The notes below the pieces were generated by a model. It had not been told where the DNA came from, searched no databases, and saw nothing but the letters and a program-made list of their open reading frames with translations. A stretch of 64,000 nucleotides of DNA from assembly GCA_019239425.1 (NCBI GenBank), contig JAFAZX010000005.1, positions 62,001-126,000 of the forward strand, in the 5' to 3' direction. Source of the stretch: Acidobacteriota bacterium (lineage in GTDB: Bacteria > Acidobacteriota > Blastocatellia > Pyrinomonadales > Pyrinomonadaceae). Position numbers and translations under genes: made by a program. The first letter of the stretch is position 1. The number at the start of each line of letters is the position of its first letter. Positions 41,211-50,100 of this stretch are shown one piece after another.

Positions 41211-42166
41211 CACTCGACTTCATCCGACAGGCCGCCGCGCGCGTGCGGCCGTTCGTGCACCGCACGCCCGTCACGACCTCGCGCACGTTCGACGAGGCCG
41301 CCGGCCGCCGCGTCTTCTTCAAGTGCGAGAACTTCCAGCGCGCCGGCTCCTTCAAGATGCGCGGCGCGACGAACAGGATTCAAGCCCTCTCGAACGAGGA
41401 GCGCGCGCGCGGCGTCGTCGCCTTCTCTTCGGGGAACCACGCGCAGGCCGTGGCGCTCGCCTCGCGCGACGCGGGGGTGCGCGCCGTTATCGCGATGCCG
41501 ACCGACGCGCCGCGCGCCAAGCTCGAAGCGACCAGGGGCTACGGCGCCGAGGTCGTCACCTACGACCGCCAGCGCGAAGACCGCGAGGAGGTCGCGCAGA
41601 GGATTTCGGAGAGGGAAGGCTCGGTGGTCGTCCCGCCTTACGACGACTACCACATCGCGGCGGGGCAGGGCACCTGCGCGCTTGAGCTGTTCGAAGACGT
41701 GCCCGACCTCGAAGCCCTGCTCACGCCCTGCGGCGGCGGCGGCCTCTTCGCCGGCGCGTCCACCGTGGCGAAGGCCCTCAACCCCAAAGTGCGCTGCTTC
41801 CCCGTAGAGTCGGAACTCTCCGACGACACGCGACAGTCTTTCGTGAAAGGCGAGCGGATAAAAATTCCGCCGCCGCCCACCATCGCCGACGGCATGCGCA
41901 CGCAGACGCCCGGCGCGCTCACGTTCCCCGTGCTGCAACGCAACGCCGAGGACGTGCTCACCGTCTCCGAGGACGAGATCGTCGAGGCGATGCGCTTCCT
42001 GCTCTTCCGCCTCAAGATTCTGGTCGAGCCGACGGGCGCGGTCGCCGCGGCCGCCGCGCTCTTCCGCAAGCTTCCGGCGGACGTGGGGAGCGTCGGCGTC
42101 GTCATCTCGGGCGGCAACGTAGACCCGGAAACGCTCGCGCGCCTCATCCACCCGACGCTGGCTTAA
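41204..42166 (+). CDS. PLP-dependent threonine/serine dehydratase-like enzyme
   Basis: Fold-type II pyridoxal-phosphate enzyme of 320 aa (threonine, serine or threo-3-hydroxyaspartate ammonia-lyase). The PLP-binding Lys51 is in GSFKMRGA; SSGNHAQAVA binds the substrate carboxylate and the Gly loop CGGGGLFAG the cofactor phosphate. There is no C-terminal ACT-like domain, so it is not the feedback-inhibited biosynthetic IlvA. It overlaps lipB by 7 nt and is presumably co-translated with it. Exact substrate is not resolved. Confidence 0.9.
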   Translation: MLTLDFIRQAAARVRPFVHRTPVTTSRTFDEAAGRRVFFKCENFQRAGSFKMRGATNRIQALSNEERARGVVAFSSGNHAQAVALASRDAGVRAVIAMPTDAPRAKLEATRGYGAEVVTYDRQREDREEVAQRISEREGSVVVPPYDDYHIAAGQGTCALELFEDVPDLEALLTPCGGGGLFAGASTVAKALNPKVRCFPVESELSDDTRQSFVKGERIKIPPPPTIADGMRTQTPGALTFPVLQRNAEDVLTVSEDEIVEAMRFLLFRLKILVEPTGAVAAAAALFRKLPADVGSVGVVISGGNVDPETLARLIHPTLA

Positions 42167-42177
42167 ACTCCCGCCGC

Positions 42178-43290
42178 CTACTCCGGCATCTCGAACGTCG
42201 AGTCGGGCGTCGGGTCGTTCGGCGCGAACTCCGTGAACGTCAGCCTGATGGTCTCGTCGCCGTGCACGTAGAGGAGCGTGTGCGGGAACTTGACGCCGTC
42301 AACCGCCTTGTAGTCCTGCGGGTAGCACTCCAGTTTCCCGCCGCCTTCCCCCGCCTCGGGCTCGTAGTCCGCGCGCACGAGCAGCCCCGTCTCCGTGTCG
42401 AAGTAGAGCGTCTCGTCCTGACCGCGGCGGTTGACGCCGGTCACGACGTAGGCGTCGTAGTCCTTATCGAAGGCGTGCGCGAACTCGCCCTCGGCGGCGC
42501 TCGGGACGTGCGCGGCCTCCCGCCCGACGAGCTTGAGCGAGGTGAACTCCCCGGCGAGCGCGACGAGCCCCGTGGCCGTCGTCTGCGAGAAGTGTTTCAT
42601 CTGGGCGAGGTCGGCGCCCTCCAGCTCGCGCGAGGAGTTCTGCTTGATGGGGACGGTCGAGCCGGCCGTCAGGATCGTGCGCTCGACGTACTCCCAGCCG
42701 CGTGTGCCGTCGTAGCCGCGCCGCGCGGTCGTGTGGACGGACGGCGGCGCGGGCGCCAGCAGGTCGCGCACCGTGAACTCCTGCATGCGCTGCTCGGAGT
42801 CGCCGAGCCCGATCTCCCACTCGATCTTGTCCGGCTCCTTGACGTGCATGACGAAGGTCACGCTGCCGCCCAGCGGGGCCGTCGCGCGCCCCACCTCGCC
42901 GCCCTTGTAAAAGATGCTGCCCGCGGCGCGGAGGGAGTGAACCTTGGAGAGGCGCGCGCGGCCGCCGCTCGCCGCGACGTTCTGCTCGAAGACCTCGGCG
43001 GCCGTCGGCGCGTCGCGGTAGATGCTCCAGAACCACTGCGGCTTCGCGGGCCGGTGCGCGAGGTAGAGCAGGCCGAGCGCCGTCAGCGCGAGCGCGAAGG
43101 CGGCGCAGGCCGCCACGACGAGGCGCGCGGCGCGCACCGAGCGCCCGTCCGCGGCCCCGTCGGACGTCTGGCCGAAATAGCCGCCGTCGCCGCCCTCCGC
43201 GCCGAGCCCCACGAGCGAAGTCCCGCAGCGCTTGCAGTCGCCGACGTTCCAATCGACCAGCCCGCAGGCCGGACACTTCACGCTAATCAT
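42178..43290 (-). CDS. Membrane-anchored protein with zinc ribbon and LolA-like domain
   Basis: Protein of 370 aa. The N-terminal zinc ribbon has CPACG and CKRCG (residues about 6-23). A transmembrane helix follows near residues 55-78 (RLVVAACAAFALALTALGLL). The outer part (about 100-370) is beta-rich, with SIFYKGGEVGRATAPLGGSV, TRGWEYVE and GQDETLYFDTETGLLVRADY; it resembles LolA/LppX or DUF4292-type lipid-binding folds. The start ATG at 43290 has GAAGGAG about 11 nt upstream; the long frame beyond it has no support. Function unknown. Confidence 0.82.
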   Translation of the reverse strand: MISVKCPACGLVDWNVGDCKRCGTSLVGLGAEGGDGGYFGQTSDGAADGRSVRAARLVVAACAAFALALTALGLLYLAHRPAKPQWFWSIYRDAPTAAEVFEQNVAASGGRARLSKVHSLRAAGSIFYKGGEVGRATAPLGGSVTFVMHVKEPDKIEWEIGLGDSEQRMQEFTVRDLLAPAPPSVHTTARRGYDGTRGWEYVERTILTAGSTVPIKQNSSRELEGADLAQMKHFSQTTATGLVALAGEFTSLKLVGREAAHVPSAAEGEFAHAFDKDYDAYVVTGVNRRGQDETLYFDTETGLLVRADYEPEAGEGGGKLECYPQDYKAVDGVKFPHTLLYVHGDETIRLTFTEFAPNDPTPDSTFEMPE

Positions 43291-43563
43291 TTTGGTAAGG
43301 CTCCTTCGGTGGTGTGAGTTCGGGTCGTGTGGACTTGGGGAGCAGGCGGGAAGCGCGTCCGCCCGCCGTGCTCGTGAGTGGCGGCGCGCGGCGCGCCCCT
43401 CCTTCAAATCTACTATCCGGCGCGCGCGGCGCGCAACAAATTTTTCGGCCGCCGGGGAGAGGCGCCCCGCAGGACAAAGCCCGGGGCGGGTGTTAAAATC
43501 GGCCCGGTTGCATAGCCGAATATTCAAATTGCATAGTCGAACAGTCGAACAAGGAGAAAGAGT

Positions 43564-44484
43564 TTGAGCCGCGAGCTGCGCGTCCTTAACAACCCCCCGA
43601 CGACACGTCCGCCGCGCGGGCCGAAGCCCGAGTGGCTGAAGATACGCCTCGGCGACCCTTCGAACCAGAACTACGTCCTGAAGCTGATCGAGAATCTGAA
43701 CCTCCACACGGTCTGCCAGGAGGCGCGCTGCCCGAACATCTTCGAGTGCTGGACGGACAGGACGGCGACCTTCATGATCGGCGGCGACATCTGCACGCGC
43801 CACTGCGGCTTCTGCGCCGTCTCGAAGGGGCAGGCCACGCCGCTCGACCCCGAGGAGCCGCGCCACGTCGCCGAGGCGGTGAAGACCCTCGACCTCGCGC
43901 ACGCCGTCATCACCTCGGTCAACCGCGACGACCTGCGGGACGGCGGCGCCGCGCACTGGGCCGAGACCGTCCGCCAGGTGCGCCGGCTCAACCCCGGCTG
44001 CCGCGTCGAGGTCTTAATCCCCGACTTCAACGGCGACGAGGAGGCTCTGAACGCCGTGCTCGACGCCTACCCGGACGTGCTCAACCACAACACCGAGACC
44101 ATCGCGCGCCTCTACAAGCGCGTGCGTCCGGACGCCAACTACCGGCAGACCCTGACGCTGCTCGAACGCGCGGCGGCGCGGCGCGACCGCGAGCGGCGCG
44201 GGATGCTGACGAAGAGCGGCATCATGGTCGGCCTCGGCGAGACGTTCGAAGAGGTGGTCGAGCTGATGAAAGATTTGCGCTCGGTCTCGTGCGACATCAT
44301 GACCATCGGGCAGTACCTCCAGCCGCACGCGCGCCGCCTCCCCGTCGAGCGCTACGTCACGCCCGAGGAGTTCGCCCGCTGGCGCGAGGTCGGCCTCGAA
44401 CTCGGCTTCAAGCACGTCGAGTCGAGCCCCCTGACGCGCTCCTCCTACCACGCGCGCCAGCAGACCGACGGGGCCGGAGAGTAG
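43564..44484 (+). CDS. lipA: Lipoyl synthase
   Basis: Radical SAM enzyme that inserts two sulfurs into octanoyl groups of lipoyl domains. 306 aa. Auxiliary cluster ligands are Cys51, Cys56 and Cys62 (CQEARCPNIFEC); the radical-SAM motif is Cys77, Cys81 and Cys84 (CTRHCGFC); and the C-terminal RSSYHA serine is present. The start is TTG at 43564, with AAGGAG 8-10 nt upstream. Its TAG stop lies at the start of a heptamer inverted repeat (44481-44605). Upstream, at 43510-43553, an imperfect direct repeat of CATAGYCGAA-type units precedes the start. Confidence 0.96.
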   Translation: MSRELRVLNNPPTTRPPRGPKPEWLKIRLGDPSNQNYVLKLIENLNLHTVCQEARCPNIFECWTDRTATFMIGGDICTRHCGFCAVSKGQATPLDPEEPRHVAEAVKTLDLAHAVITSVNRDDLRDGGAAHWAETVRQVRRLNPGCRVEVLIPDFNGDEEALNAVLDAYPDVLNHNTETIARLYKRVRPDANYRQTLTLLERAAARRDRERRGMLTKSGIMVGLGETFEEVVELMKDLRSVSCDIMTIGQYLQPHARRLPVERYVTPEEFARWREVGLELGFKHVESSPLTRSSYHARQQTDGAGE

Positions 44485-44605
44485 GCAGTAGGCAGGAGGC
44501 AGATGGCAGTAGGCAGTTGAAGACACTGCTGTCGAAACTTTGATTTAATCTCTCAACACGCGTAACGCGGAGCGAACTGCCTACTGCCATCTGCCTCCTG
44601 CCTAC
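44481..44605. repeat. Heptamer inverted repeat, GGCAGTA family, copy 2
   Basis: A 31-bp perfect stem (44488-44518 with 44575-44605); the left arm is extended by one more unit to 44481. The units are GGCAGTA, GGCAGGA and GGCAGAT. The 56-nt inner region is homologous in reverse complement to that of the element at 26853. The lipA TAG stop (44482-44484) is within the arm. Confidence 0.95.
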
Positions 44606-44614
44606 CGATTCAAA

Positions 44615-45646
44615 ATGAAAGCAGTCGTCTTCCACGAGCACGGGGGGCCGGAAGTCCTCCTTTACGAAGAGCGCCCGGAGCCGCGGATTCGCGCCGACGA
44701 GGTGCTGGTCGAGGTGCGCGCCTGCGCGCTAAATCATCTGGACGTGTGGGCGCGCGGGGGCTTGCGCGGCATTGAAATCCCTCTGCCGCACATCCTCGGC
44801 AACGACGTGGCGGGCGTCGTGCGCGAGGCCGGCGAGCTGGTCGGTTGGGTGAAGCCGGGCGACGAGGTCTTGCTTCAGCCGGGGGTGAGCTGCGGCCACT
44901 GCCGCGACTGCCTGGGCGGCGCGGACAACATGTGCCCGCACTACGACATCATCGGCTACCGGCGCGACGGCGGCTACGCCGAGCTGGTCGCCGCGCCCGG
45001 CGTGAACGTCGTCCCGAAGCCTCAAGGTTTGAGCTGGGCGGAGGCCGCGGCGCTCCCGCTCGTGCTCGTCACGGCCTGGCACATGCTCGTCACGCGGGCG
45101 CGCGTCGAGCCGGGCGAGGACGTGCTCGTCCACGCGGCCGGGAGCGGCGTCGGGTCAATCGCCGTCCAGGTCGCGAAGCTCCGCGGCGCGCGCGTCATCG
45201 CCACCGCCGGGTCGGAGGAGAAGCGCGAGCGTGCGCGCGAGCTGGGCGCGGACGAGGTCGTGGACTACACGCGCGCGGACTGGCCGAAGGAGGTCAAACG
45301 GCTGACGGGCCGGCAGGGCGTGGACGTGGTCTTCGAGCACACGGGCGCGGAGACCTGGCCGGGCTCGGTCTCGTCTTTGAAGAAGGACGGGCGGCTCGTG
45401 ACGTGCGGCGCGACGAGCGGTTACGACGCGCGCACGGACTTGCGCCAGGTCTTCTACCGGCACCTCAACCTGCTCGGGTCGTTCATGGGCTCGAAGGCCG
45501 AGCTGCTCGACGCCTTGAAGTTCGTCGAGCGCGGGCAGATTCGCCCCGTCATCGACCGCACCCTCCCCCTCGCCGAAGCCCGCCGCGCCCACGAGCTGAT
45601 GCAAGACCGCGCGCAGTTCGGGAAGTTAGTGTTAGAAGTGCAATAG
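44615..45646 (+). CDS. Medium-chain dehydrogenase/reductase (zinc-type)
   Basis: NAD(P)H-dependent oxidoreductase of 343 aa. The structural zinc lobe is complete (Cys93, Cys96, Cys99, Cys107 in SCGHCRDC...MC). The catalytic site is less typical: Cys37 is present, but the usual GHE is LGND, and NHLD follows Cys37 as in quinone oxidoreductases. The cofactor motif is AAGSGVGSIAVQVAKLRG. Both alcohol dehydrogenase and quinone/enoyl reductase activities are possible. It starts 9 nt after the inverted repeat; no strong ribosome site is seen. Confidence 0.9.
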   Translation: MKAVVFHEHGGPEVLLYEERPEPRIRADEVLVEVRACALNHLDVWARGGLRGIEIPLPHILGNDVAGVVREAGELVGWVKPGDEVLLQPGVSCGHCRDCLGGADNMCPHYDIIGYRRDGGYAELVAAPGVNVVPKPQGLSWAEAAALPLVLVTAWHMLVTRARVEPGEDVLVHAAGSGVGSIAVQVAKLRGARVIATAGSEEKRERARELGADEVVDYTRADWPKEVKRLTGRQGVDVVFEHTGAETWPGSVSSLKKDGRLVTCGATSGYDARTDLRQVFYRHLNLLGSFMGSKAELLDALKFVERGQIRPVIDRTLPLAEARRAHELMQDRAQFGKLVLEVQ

Positions 45647-45656
45647 CGTTGTGACT

Positions 45657-45733
45657 CGTAAACCGTGAACCGTAAACCGTGACAAGAAAAAGCCAGTTCT
45701 TATCTTGTCACGGTTTACGGTTCACGGTTTACG
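45657..45733. repeat. Perfect 31-bp heptamer inverted repeat, CGTGAAC family, copy 2
   Basis: Arms 45657-45687 and 45703-45733 are exact reverse complements with a 15-nt loop; the units are CGTAAAC, CGTGAAC and CGTGACA. The complement of the loop end (TAAGAAC, 45696-45702) matches the loop of the copy at 17913. It lies 10 nt after the dehydrogenase stop. Confidence 0.95.
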
Positions 45734-45759
45734 GTCTTTCAGAGTAAAATACGCGCGCG

Positions 45760-47688
45760 ATGAAACTCCTGAATCAGATCGACTCGCCCGCGGACTTGCG
45801 CCGTCTGCGCCCCGAACAGTTGCAGCCGGTCGCCGACGAAGTGCGCCAGTACATCCTTGAGACGATGTCGCGCGTGGGCGGCCACACGGGCGCTTCCCTC
45901 GGCGCGGTCGAGCTGGCCGTCGCCCTGCATTACGCCTTCGACACGCCGCGCGACCGCCTCGTCTGGGACGTGGGGCACCAGGCGTACGCGCACAAGATTC
46001 TCACGGGCCGGCGCGAGCTTCTGCCGACCGTCAAGCAGTACGGCGGCATCTCCGGCTTCCTGCGCCGCGACGAGTCGGAGTACGACACCTTCGGGGCGGG
46101 CCACGCCTCGACCTCGCTCTCGGCCGCGCTGGGGATGGCGGTGGCGCGCGACCAGCGCGGCGAAGACCACCACGTCGTCGCCGTCATCGGCGACTCGTCG
46201 CTCGCGGGCGGCATGGCGATGGAGGCGGTCAACCAGTCGGGACACTTGAAGACACGCCTCATCGTCATCCTCAACGACAACGAGATGTCGATTGCGCCCG
46301 CGGTCGGCGCGCTGACCGGCTACCTCAACCGCATCCGCGAGGCGCAGGGCTACCACCGCATGAAGGACGAGGTGGGCGACCTTCTGCACGACATCCCTTC
46401 GTTCGGCGAGCGGCTCTACAACGCGGCGAAGACCGTCAAGGACGCCATCGCCGCGGCCGTTCTGCCCGGCGCGCTCGTCAACGAGCTGGGCTTCAAGTAC
46501 ATCGGCTACGTGGACGGCCACAACCCGCGCGCCCTGGTGCGCGCGCTCGAAGAGGCGAAGCAGGTCGAGGGCTCGCCCGTCATCGTCCACGCGCTCACGC
46601 AGAAGGGGAAGGGCTACCCGGCGCGCGAGAAGAACTACTACGCGTGGCACGCGACGGGGCCGTTCGATTTGAAGACCGGCGCGGCCGTCAAATCCTCCGG
46701 CCCGTCGGCGCCGGCCTACACGGCCGTCTTCGGGCAGACGATGTGCGAGCTGATGGCGAAGGATAAGAGGGTCGTCGCGCTCACGGCCGCGATGCCCGAC
46801 GGGACGGGGATCGACAAAGTCCTCGAACAGTTCCCCGAGCGCGCCTACGACGTCGGCATCGCCGAGCAGCACTGCGTCACCTTCGCCGCCGGCCTCTCCA
46901 CCGAGGGGTTGAAGCCCGTCTGCGCCATCTACTCGACCTTCCTGCAACGCGCCTTCGACCAGATCGTCCACGACGTCTGTTTGCAGAACCTCAACGTCAA
47001 GTTCTGCATGGATCGCGCCGGCATCGTCGGCGGCGACGGGCCGACGCACCACGGCCTCTTAGACATCGCCTACCTGCGCGGCGTGCCGAACATGATCCTG
47101 ATGGCGCCGAAGGACGAGGGCGAGATGCGCGACATGCTCTACACGATGCTGGAGCACGAGGGGCCGGCCGCGATGCGCTACCCGCGCGGCAACGGCGCCG
47201 GCGTGGACATCAAGCGCGAGCCGCGCCTGCTCGAAGTCGGCAAGGCGGAGATTCTGCGCGACGGCGGCGAGGTGGCGATTGTCGCCTACGGCTCGATGGT
47301 GCGCCCGGCGGCCGCGGCCGCCGAGCACCTGGCTAAGGAGGGGATCGAGACGACCGTCGTCAACGCGCGCTTCGTCAAGCCCCTGGACGCGGGACTCCTC
47401 CTCGCGCTCGCGCGCACGAAGCGGCTCGTCGTCACCGTCGAGGAGGCGTACCTCGCGGGCGGCTTCGGCTCGGCCGTCGCGGAGCTTTTGGAAGAGAACG
47501 GGCTTTTGGACGCCGTCCGCCTCGTCCGCATGGGCGTCCCCGACCGCATCGTCACGCACGGCGACCCCAAGCTCCTGCTCGCCAAGTACGGCCTCGACGC
47601 CGACGGCATCTACACGCGCACGCGCGAAGCCTGGGAAATCCTCGAAGAGCGCCGCGCCGGCCGCGCCAAGGCGGAAGCCCGGCCGTAG
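45760..47688 (+). CDS. dxs: 1-deoxy-D-xylulose-5-phosphate synthase
   Basis: First enzyme of the MEP isoprenoid pathway; it condenses pyruvate and glyceraldehyde 3-phosphate using thiamine diphosphate. 642 aa, as usual. Motifs: GGHTGASLGAVELAVALH, WDVGHQAYAHKILTGR, the ThDP site VIGDSSLAGGMAMEAVNQSG to ILNDNEMSI, then YDVGIAEQHCVTFAAGLS and DRAGIVGGDGPTHHG. It precedes and converges with the VWA gene; the two stops are separated only by an inverted repeat. No other MEP-pathway gene is in the window. Confidence 0.97.
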   Translation: MKLLNQIDSPADLRRLRPEQLQPVADEVRQYILETMSRVGGHTGASLGAVELAVALHYAFDTPRDRLVWDVGHQAYAHKILTGRRELLPTVKQYGGISGFLRRDESEYDTFGAGHASTSLSAALGMAVARDQRGEDHHVVAVIGDSSLAGGMAMEAVNQSGHLKTRLIVILNDNEMSIAPAVGALTGYLNRIREAQGYHRMKDEVGDLLHDIPSFGERLYNAAKTVKDAIAAAVLPGALVNELGFKYIGYVDGHNPRALVRALEEAKQVEGSPVIVHALTQKGKGYPAREKNYYAWHATGPFDLKTGAAVKSSGPSAPAYTAVFGQTMCELMAKDKRVVALTAAMPDGTGIDKVLEQFPERAYDVGIAEQHCVTFAAGLSTEGLKPVCAIYSTFLQRAFDQIVHDVCLQNLNVKFCMDRAGIVGGDGPTHHGLLDIAYLRGVPNMILMAPKDEGEMRDMLYTMLEHEGPAAMRYPRGNGAGVDIKREPRLLEVGKAEILRDGGEVAIVAYGSMVRPAAAAAEHLAKEGIETTVVNARFVKPLDAGLLLALARTKRLVVTVEEAYLAGGFGSAVAELLEENGLLDAVRLVRMGVPDRIVTHGDPKLLLAKYGLDADGIYTRTREAWEILEERRAGRAKAEARP

Positions 47689-47690
47689 AG

Positions 47691-47790
47691 AAGGCAAGAG
47701 GCAAAAGGCAAAAGGCAAAAGTGAAGACGGCGGCCCGTGTGGTGTGGCTCCGTCTTTCATTTTTGCCTTTTGTCTTTTGCCTTTTGCCTT
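47691..47790. repeat. Heptamer inverted repeat, AGGCAAA family, copy 2
   Basis: Arms 47691-47730 and 47750-47790 with units AGGCAAA and AGGCAAG plus an inner AAGACGG stem. It begins 3 nt after the dxs TAG stop, and its last base is the first of the VWA gene's stop codon complement (47790-47792). Confidence 0.93.
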
Positions 47791-49232
47791 TATTTCTTGC
47801 TCTGCTGCTGCTCCTGGTTGTACTTCCTGACCAGCTCCTGATACTTCTGCGCGATGAGGAGGGTGCGGGAGATGTCCTCGTCTTCGAGGTGCGGGTAGCG
47901 CTGGTAGGTTTTGGCGACGGCGGCGTTGAGGATGCCCTCGGCGTCTTTGTAGCGCTTGGCCTCGACGGCTTGGGCCATGTCGTGGATGGCCTGGGCGAGC
48001 TGGGCGATGGTGAAGTTCTTGCCGACCTCGGGGTCGCGCAGCAGGTCGCCGCCGCCGGCTGAGAGCGTCGCCGCCTCGTCCTTCACGACGCGCCGCTTCG
48101 TCCCGACCTCCGTGTAACCGAACTTGACCCTGACGGTCGGCGGCGCGGCCGCGTCCAGCGCCTGCGGCCGGACGCGGAACCGGATCAGGACGACCTGCGT
48201 CAGCCCCTGGTTCATGTTGTCGAGCTTGAATGTCAGGCCGCCGGACAGGGGCTGCGGGTCGTAGCCGTAGACCTGCGCCACCTCCACCCCGGGGCCGGGC
48301 GTGACGGTGAGGTTCGGCTCGGTGGCGACGGGCGCGACGAGGCTCTGCACTTCTTTGAGGAAGACCTTGTCGATGTCCTGCGCGTCGGCGACGAAGTGGA
48401 AGAGGCCGCGGCCGCTCTTGGCGAGCTGGCGCAGGAGGTCTTTGTTGAGGTCGAGTCCGACGCCGATGGTCGAGAGGTCTACGCCGCGGTCGTTGAAGGA
48501 GAGCGAGTCGCGCGCGATTCTTTCCGGGTCGGTCACGCCCTGGTTGGCGATGCCGTCGGTGAGGAGCACGACGCGGTTCGCCCCCTCGCGGTTGAAGTGC
48601 CTGAGCGCCTCCTGGTATCCGAGCATGAGGCCGGCGTGCATGTTGGTCGAGCTGCCGGGCTCGATCTGGCTGATGAGGCGGCGCACCTCCTCGCGGTCGC
48701 CCAGAGGGCGCGCGGGCCTGAGCACTTCGGCCTCCGAGTCGAAGACGACGACGGAGAGCGTGTCGGTCTCGCGGAGCTGGTTGACGAGCGTGAGCAGCGC
48801 CTCCTTGACCCGCGTGAGCTTGTTCGCGTCGGCCATCGAGCCGCTCTTGTCGATGACGAGCGCGAGGTTGACGGGCGGCAGTTGCTGTCGGTCGGAGACG
48901 AGCGCGGTGCTGAAGCCGATTTGCAAAACGGCCTCGGGGTCTGCCGCGTTGACGCGGTCGTTGCCCCAGCGCACGTCCATGAGTACGGCCTCGCCCGCCT
49001 TGGGGCGGCCGATCTGGTGGCGGTGGTAGTTGACGAACTCCTCGACGGCGACCGAGTTGGAGGCGGGGATGAGCCCCATCTCGGACAGGTAGCGCGTGCG
49101 CGCCGCGGCCGCGGTCGAGGCGCCCTCCTGCTGCGCGCGCGCGGGCAGGGCGCAGAGGGCGAGAAGGAAGAGGCAAAGGCAAAGGGAGATGCTCAAAGCC
49201 GGGCGCGCGGCTTCGCGGGTTGCTGTAGGCAT
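47790..49232 (-). CDS. Secreted VWA-domain protein (YfbK-like)
   Basis: Exported protein of 480 aa. The start at 49232 (MPTATREAARP) has GGAGG 4-5 nt upstream; signal peptide to ARAQ. Residues about 45-110 carry the N-terminal YfbK/von Willebrand domain (NSVAVEEFVNYHRHQ). The VWA domain spans about 120-300 with the metal site DKSGSM and LLTDGIANQG. A beta-rich C-terminal domain follows, then a short helical tail rich in Gln and Lys. It is thought to bind partner proteins at the envelope through the metal site; no activity is known. Confidence 0.92.
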   Translation of the reverse strand: MPTATREAARPALSISLCLCLFLLALCALPARAQQEGASTAAAARTRYLSEMGLIPASNSVAVEEFVNYHRHQIGRPKAGEAVLMDVRWGNDRVNAADPEAVLQIGFSTALVSDRQQLPPVNLALVIDKSGSMADANKLTRVKEALLTLVNQLRETDTLSVVVFDSEAEVLRPARPLGDREEVRRLISQIEPGSSTNMHAGLMLGYQEALRHFNREGANRVVLLTDGIANQGVTDPERIARDSLSFNDRGVDLSTIGVGLDLNKDLLRQLAKSGRGLFHFVADAQDIDKVFLKEVQSLVAPVATEPNLTVTPGPGVEVAQVYGYDPQPLSGGLTFKLDNMNQGLTQVVLIRFRVRPQALDAAAPPTVRVKFGYTEVGTKRRVVKDEAATLSAGGGDLLRDPEVGKNFTIAQLAQAIHDMAQAVEAKRYKDAEGILNAAVAKTYQRYPHLEDEDISRTLLIAQKYQELVRKYNQEQQQSKK

Positions 49233-49369
49233 ACGTCCTCCGAGGGGTTGGGCCGGTTCCATCATCCGGGGAGACAGAGTCCGATGGCTCGTCACCTGCG
49301 AGGGAAATATTCGTCGTGCCGTTCGGCTTCAGAGATGAGACTTCGGCGCGGAGGGATGCCAGTTAAAAT

Positions 49370-49750
49370 TTAGTCGTCCAGGCGTCTTCGCGGAAGACCT
49401 TCGACGAGGTGGTCGCCGGCCAGCCAGAGGCTCCACGAGTGGTGGTAGAAGGCGACGGGGAAGAGGAGCGCGACGGCGAAGAGGAGCGAGAGCAGCGTCG
49501 CGGCGCGGCCTGGGAGGAGCAGCAGGCAGAGCCCCGCCGCGGCCAACACCGCCGCCTCGGTCGTGACCACGTTGAGCATGATGGCGCCGACGAAGAAGCC
49601 CGCCTCGCGCTGGAAGACCGTGCCGCACGCGGGGCAGAACGGGCGGACGCGGAAGGGCGACTGGAAGACGGAGGCACGGCCGCACGCGGGGCAGCGGAGC
49701 CGCGCGGCGCGCGCGAGCGTCTTGAAGACGGGGCGGCCCTCTCTCGTCAA
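49370..49750 (-). CDS. DUF983 membrane protein
   Basis: Protein of 126 aa with an N-terminal zinc ribbon (CPACG and CPACG at residues about 20-43) and two hydrophobic helices (about 52-78 and 80-103, TEAAVLAAAGLCLLLLPG and ATLLSLLFAVALLFPVAF), matching DUF983. The start is TTG at 49750 with GGGGGAG immediately before it. It begins 8 nt after the stop of the small helical gene upstream, so translation is probably coupled. The family's function is unknown. Confidence 0.88.
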   Translation of the reverse strand: MTREGRPVFKTLARAARLRCPACGRASVFQSPFRVRPFCPACGTVFQREAGFFVGAIMLNVVTTEAAVLAAAGLCLLLLPGRAATLLSLLFAVALLFPVAFYHHSWSLWLAGDHLVEGLPRRRLDD

Positions 49751-49758
49751 GCTCCCCC

Positions 49759-50040
49759 TTACTGCTCCTCGGCCGCCTCGCGCACCTGGCCCTCAAGCCC
49801 TCTGAGGTAGCGCCGCCGGTAGCCGTCGATGAGGTTCCGGACGTGCGTCTCCAACTCGCCCTCGTTGACGCCCGAGGCGTAGAGCGCCGACTTCTGGAGG
49901 TCGATGAGCGCCATCAGCATCGCCTTCACCTCGATCAGCTCGTTCGCGATGATGGTGAAAGCCTCGGACGTTGACCTGCTGCTGTCGAGCAGCGAGTGCA
50001 TCCCCTCGGAGATGTCCGGCCCCGCGTCATGTTCCGCCAC
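49759..50040 (-). CDS. Small helical protein of unknown function
   Basis: Cytosolic protein of 93 aa from the GTG at 50040 (AAGGGGG about 10 nt upstream); a longer start to 50106 would overlap the divergent PhyH gene and is not favoured. It is almost entirely helical and charged (SEAFTIIANELIEVKAMLMA, ELETHVRNLIDGYRRRYLRG), perhaps a small coiled-coil dimer. It is upstream of the DUF983 gene on the same strand. No family recognised. Confidence 0.7.
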   Translation of the reverse strand: MAEHDAGPDISEGMHSLLDSSRSTSEAFTIIANELIEVKAMLMALIDLQKSALYASGVNEGELETHVRNLIDGYRRRYLRGLEGQVREAAEEQ

Positions 50041-50100
50041 GTCTTCAACCCCCTTGCCTTCGTCGTGTAAAATTGCCGCCCCGCCAGCGGAACTTAGCAG

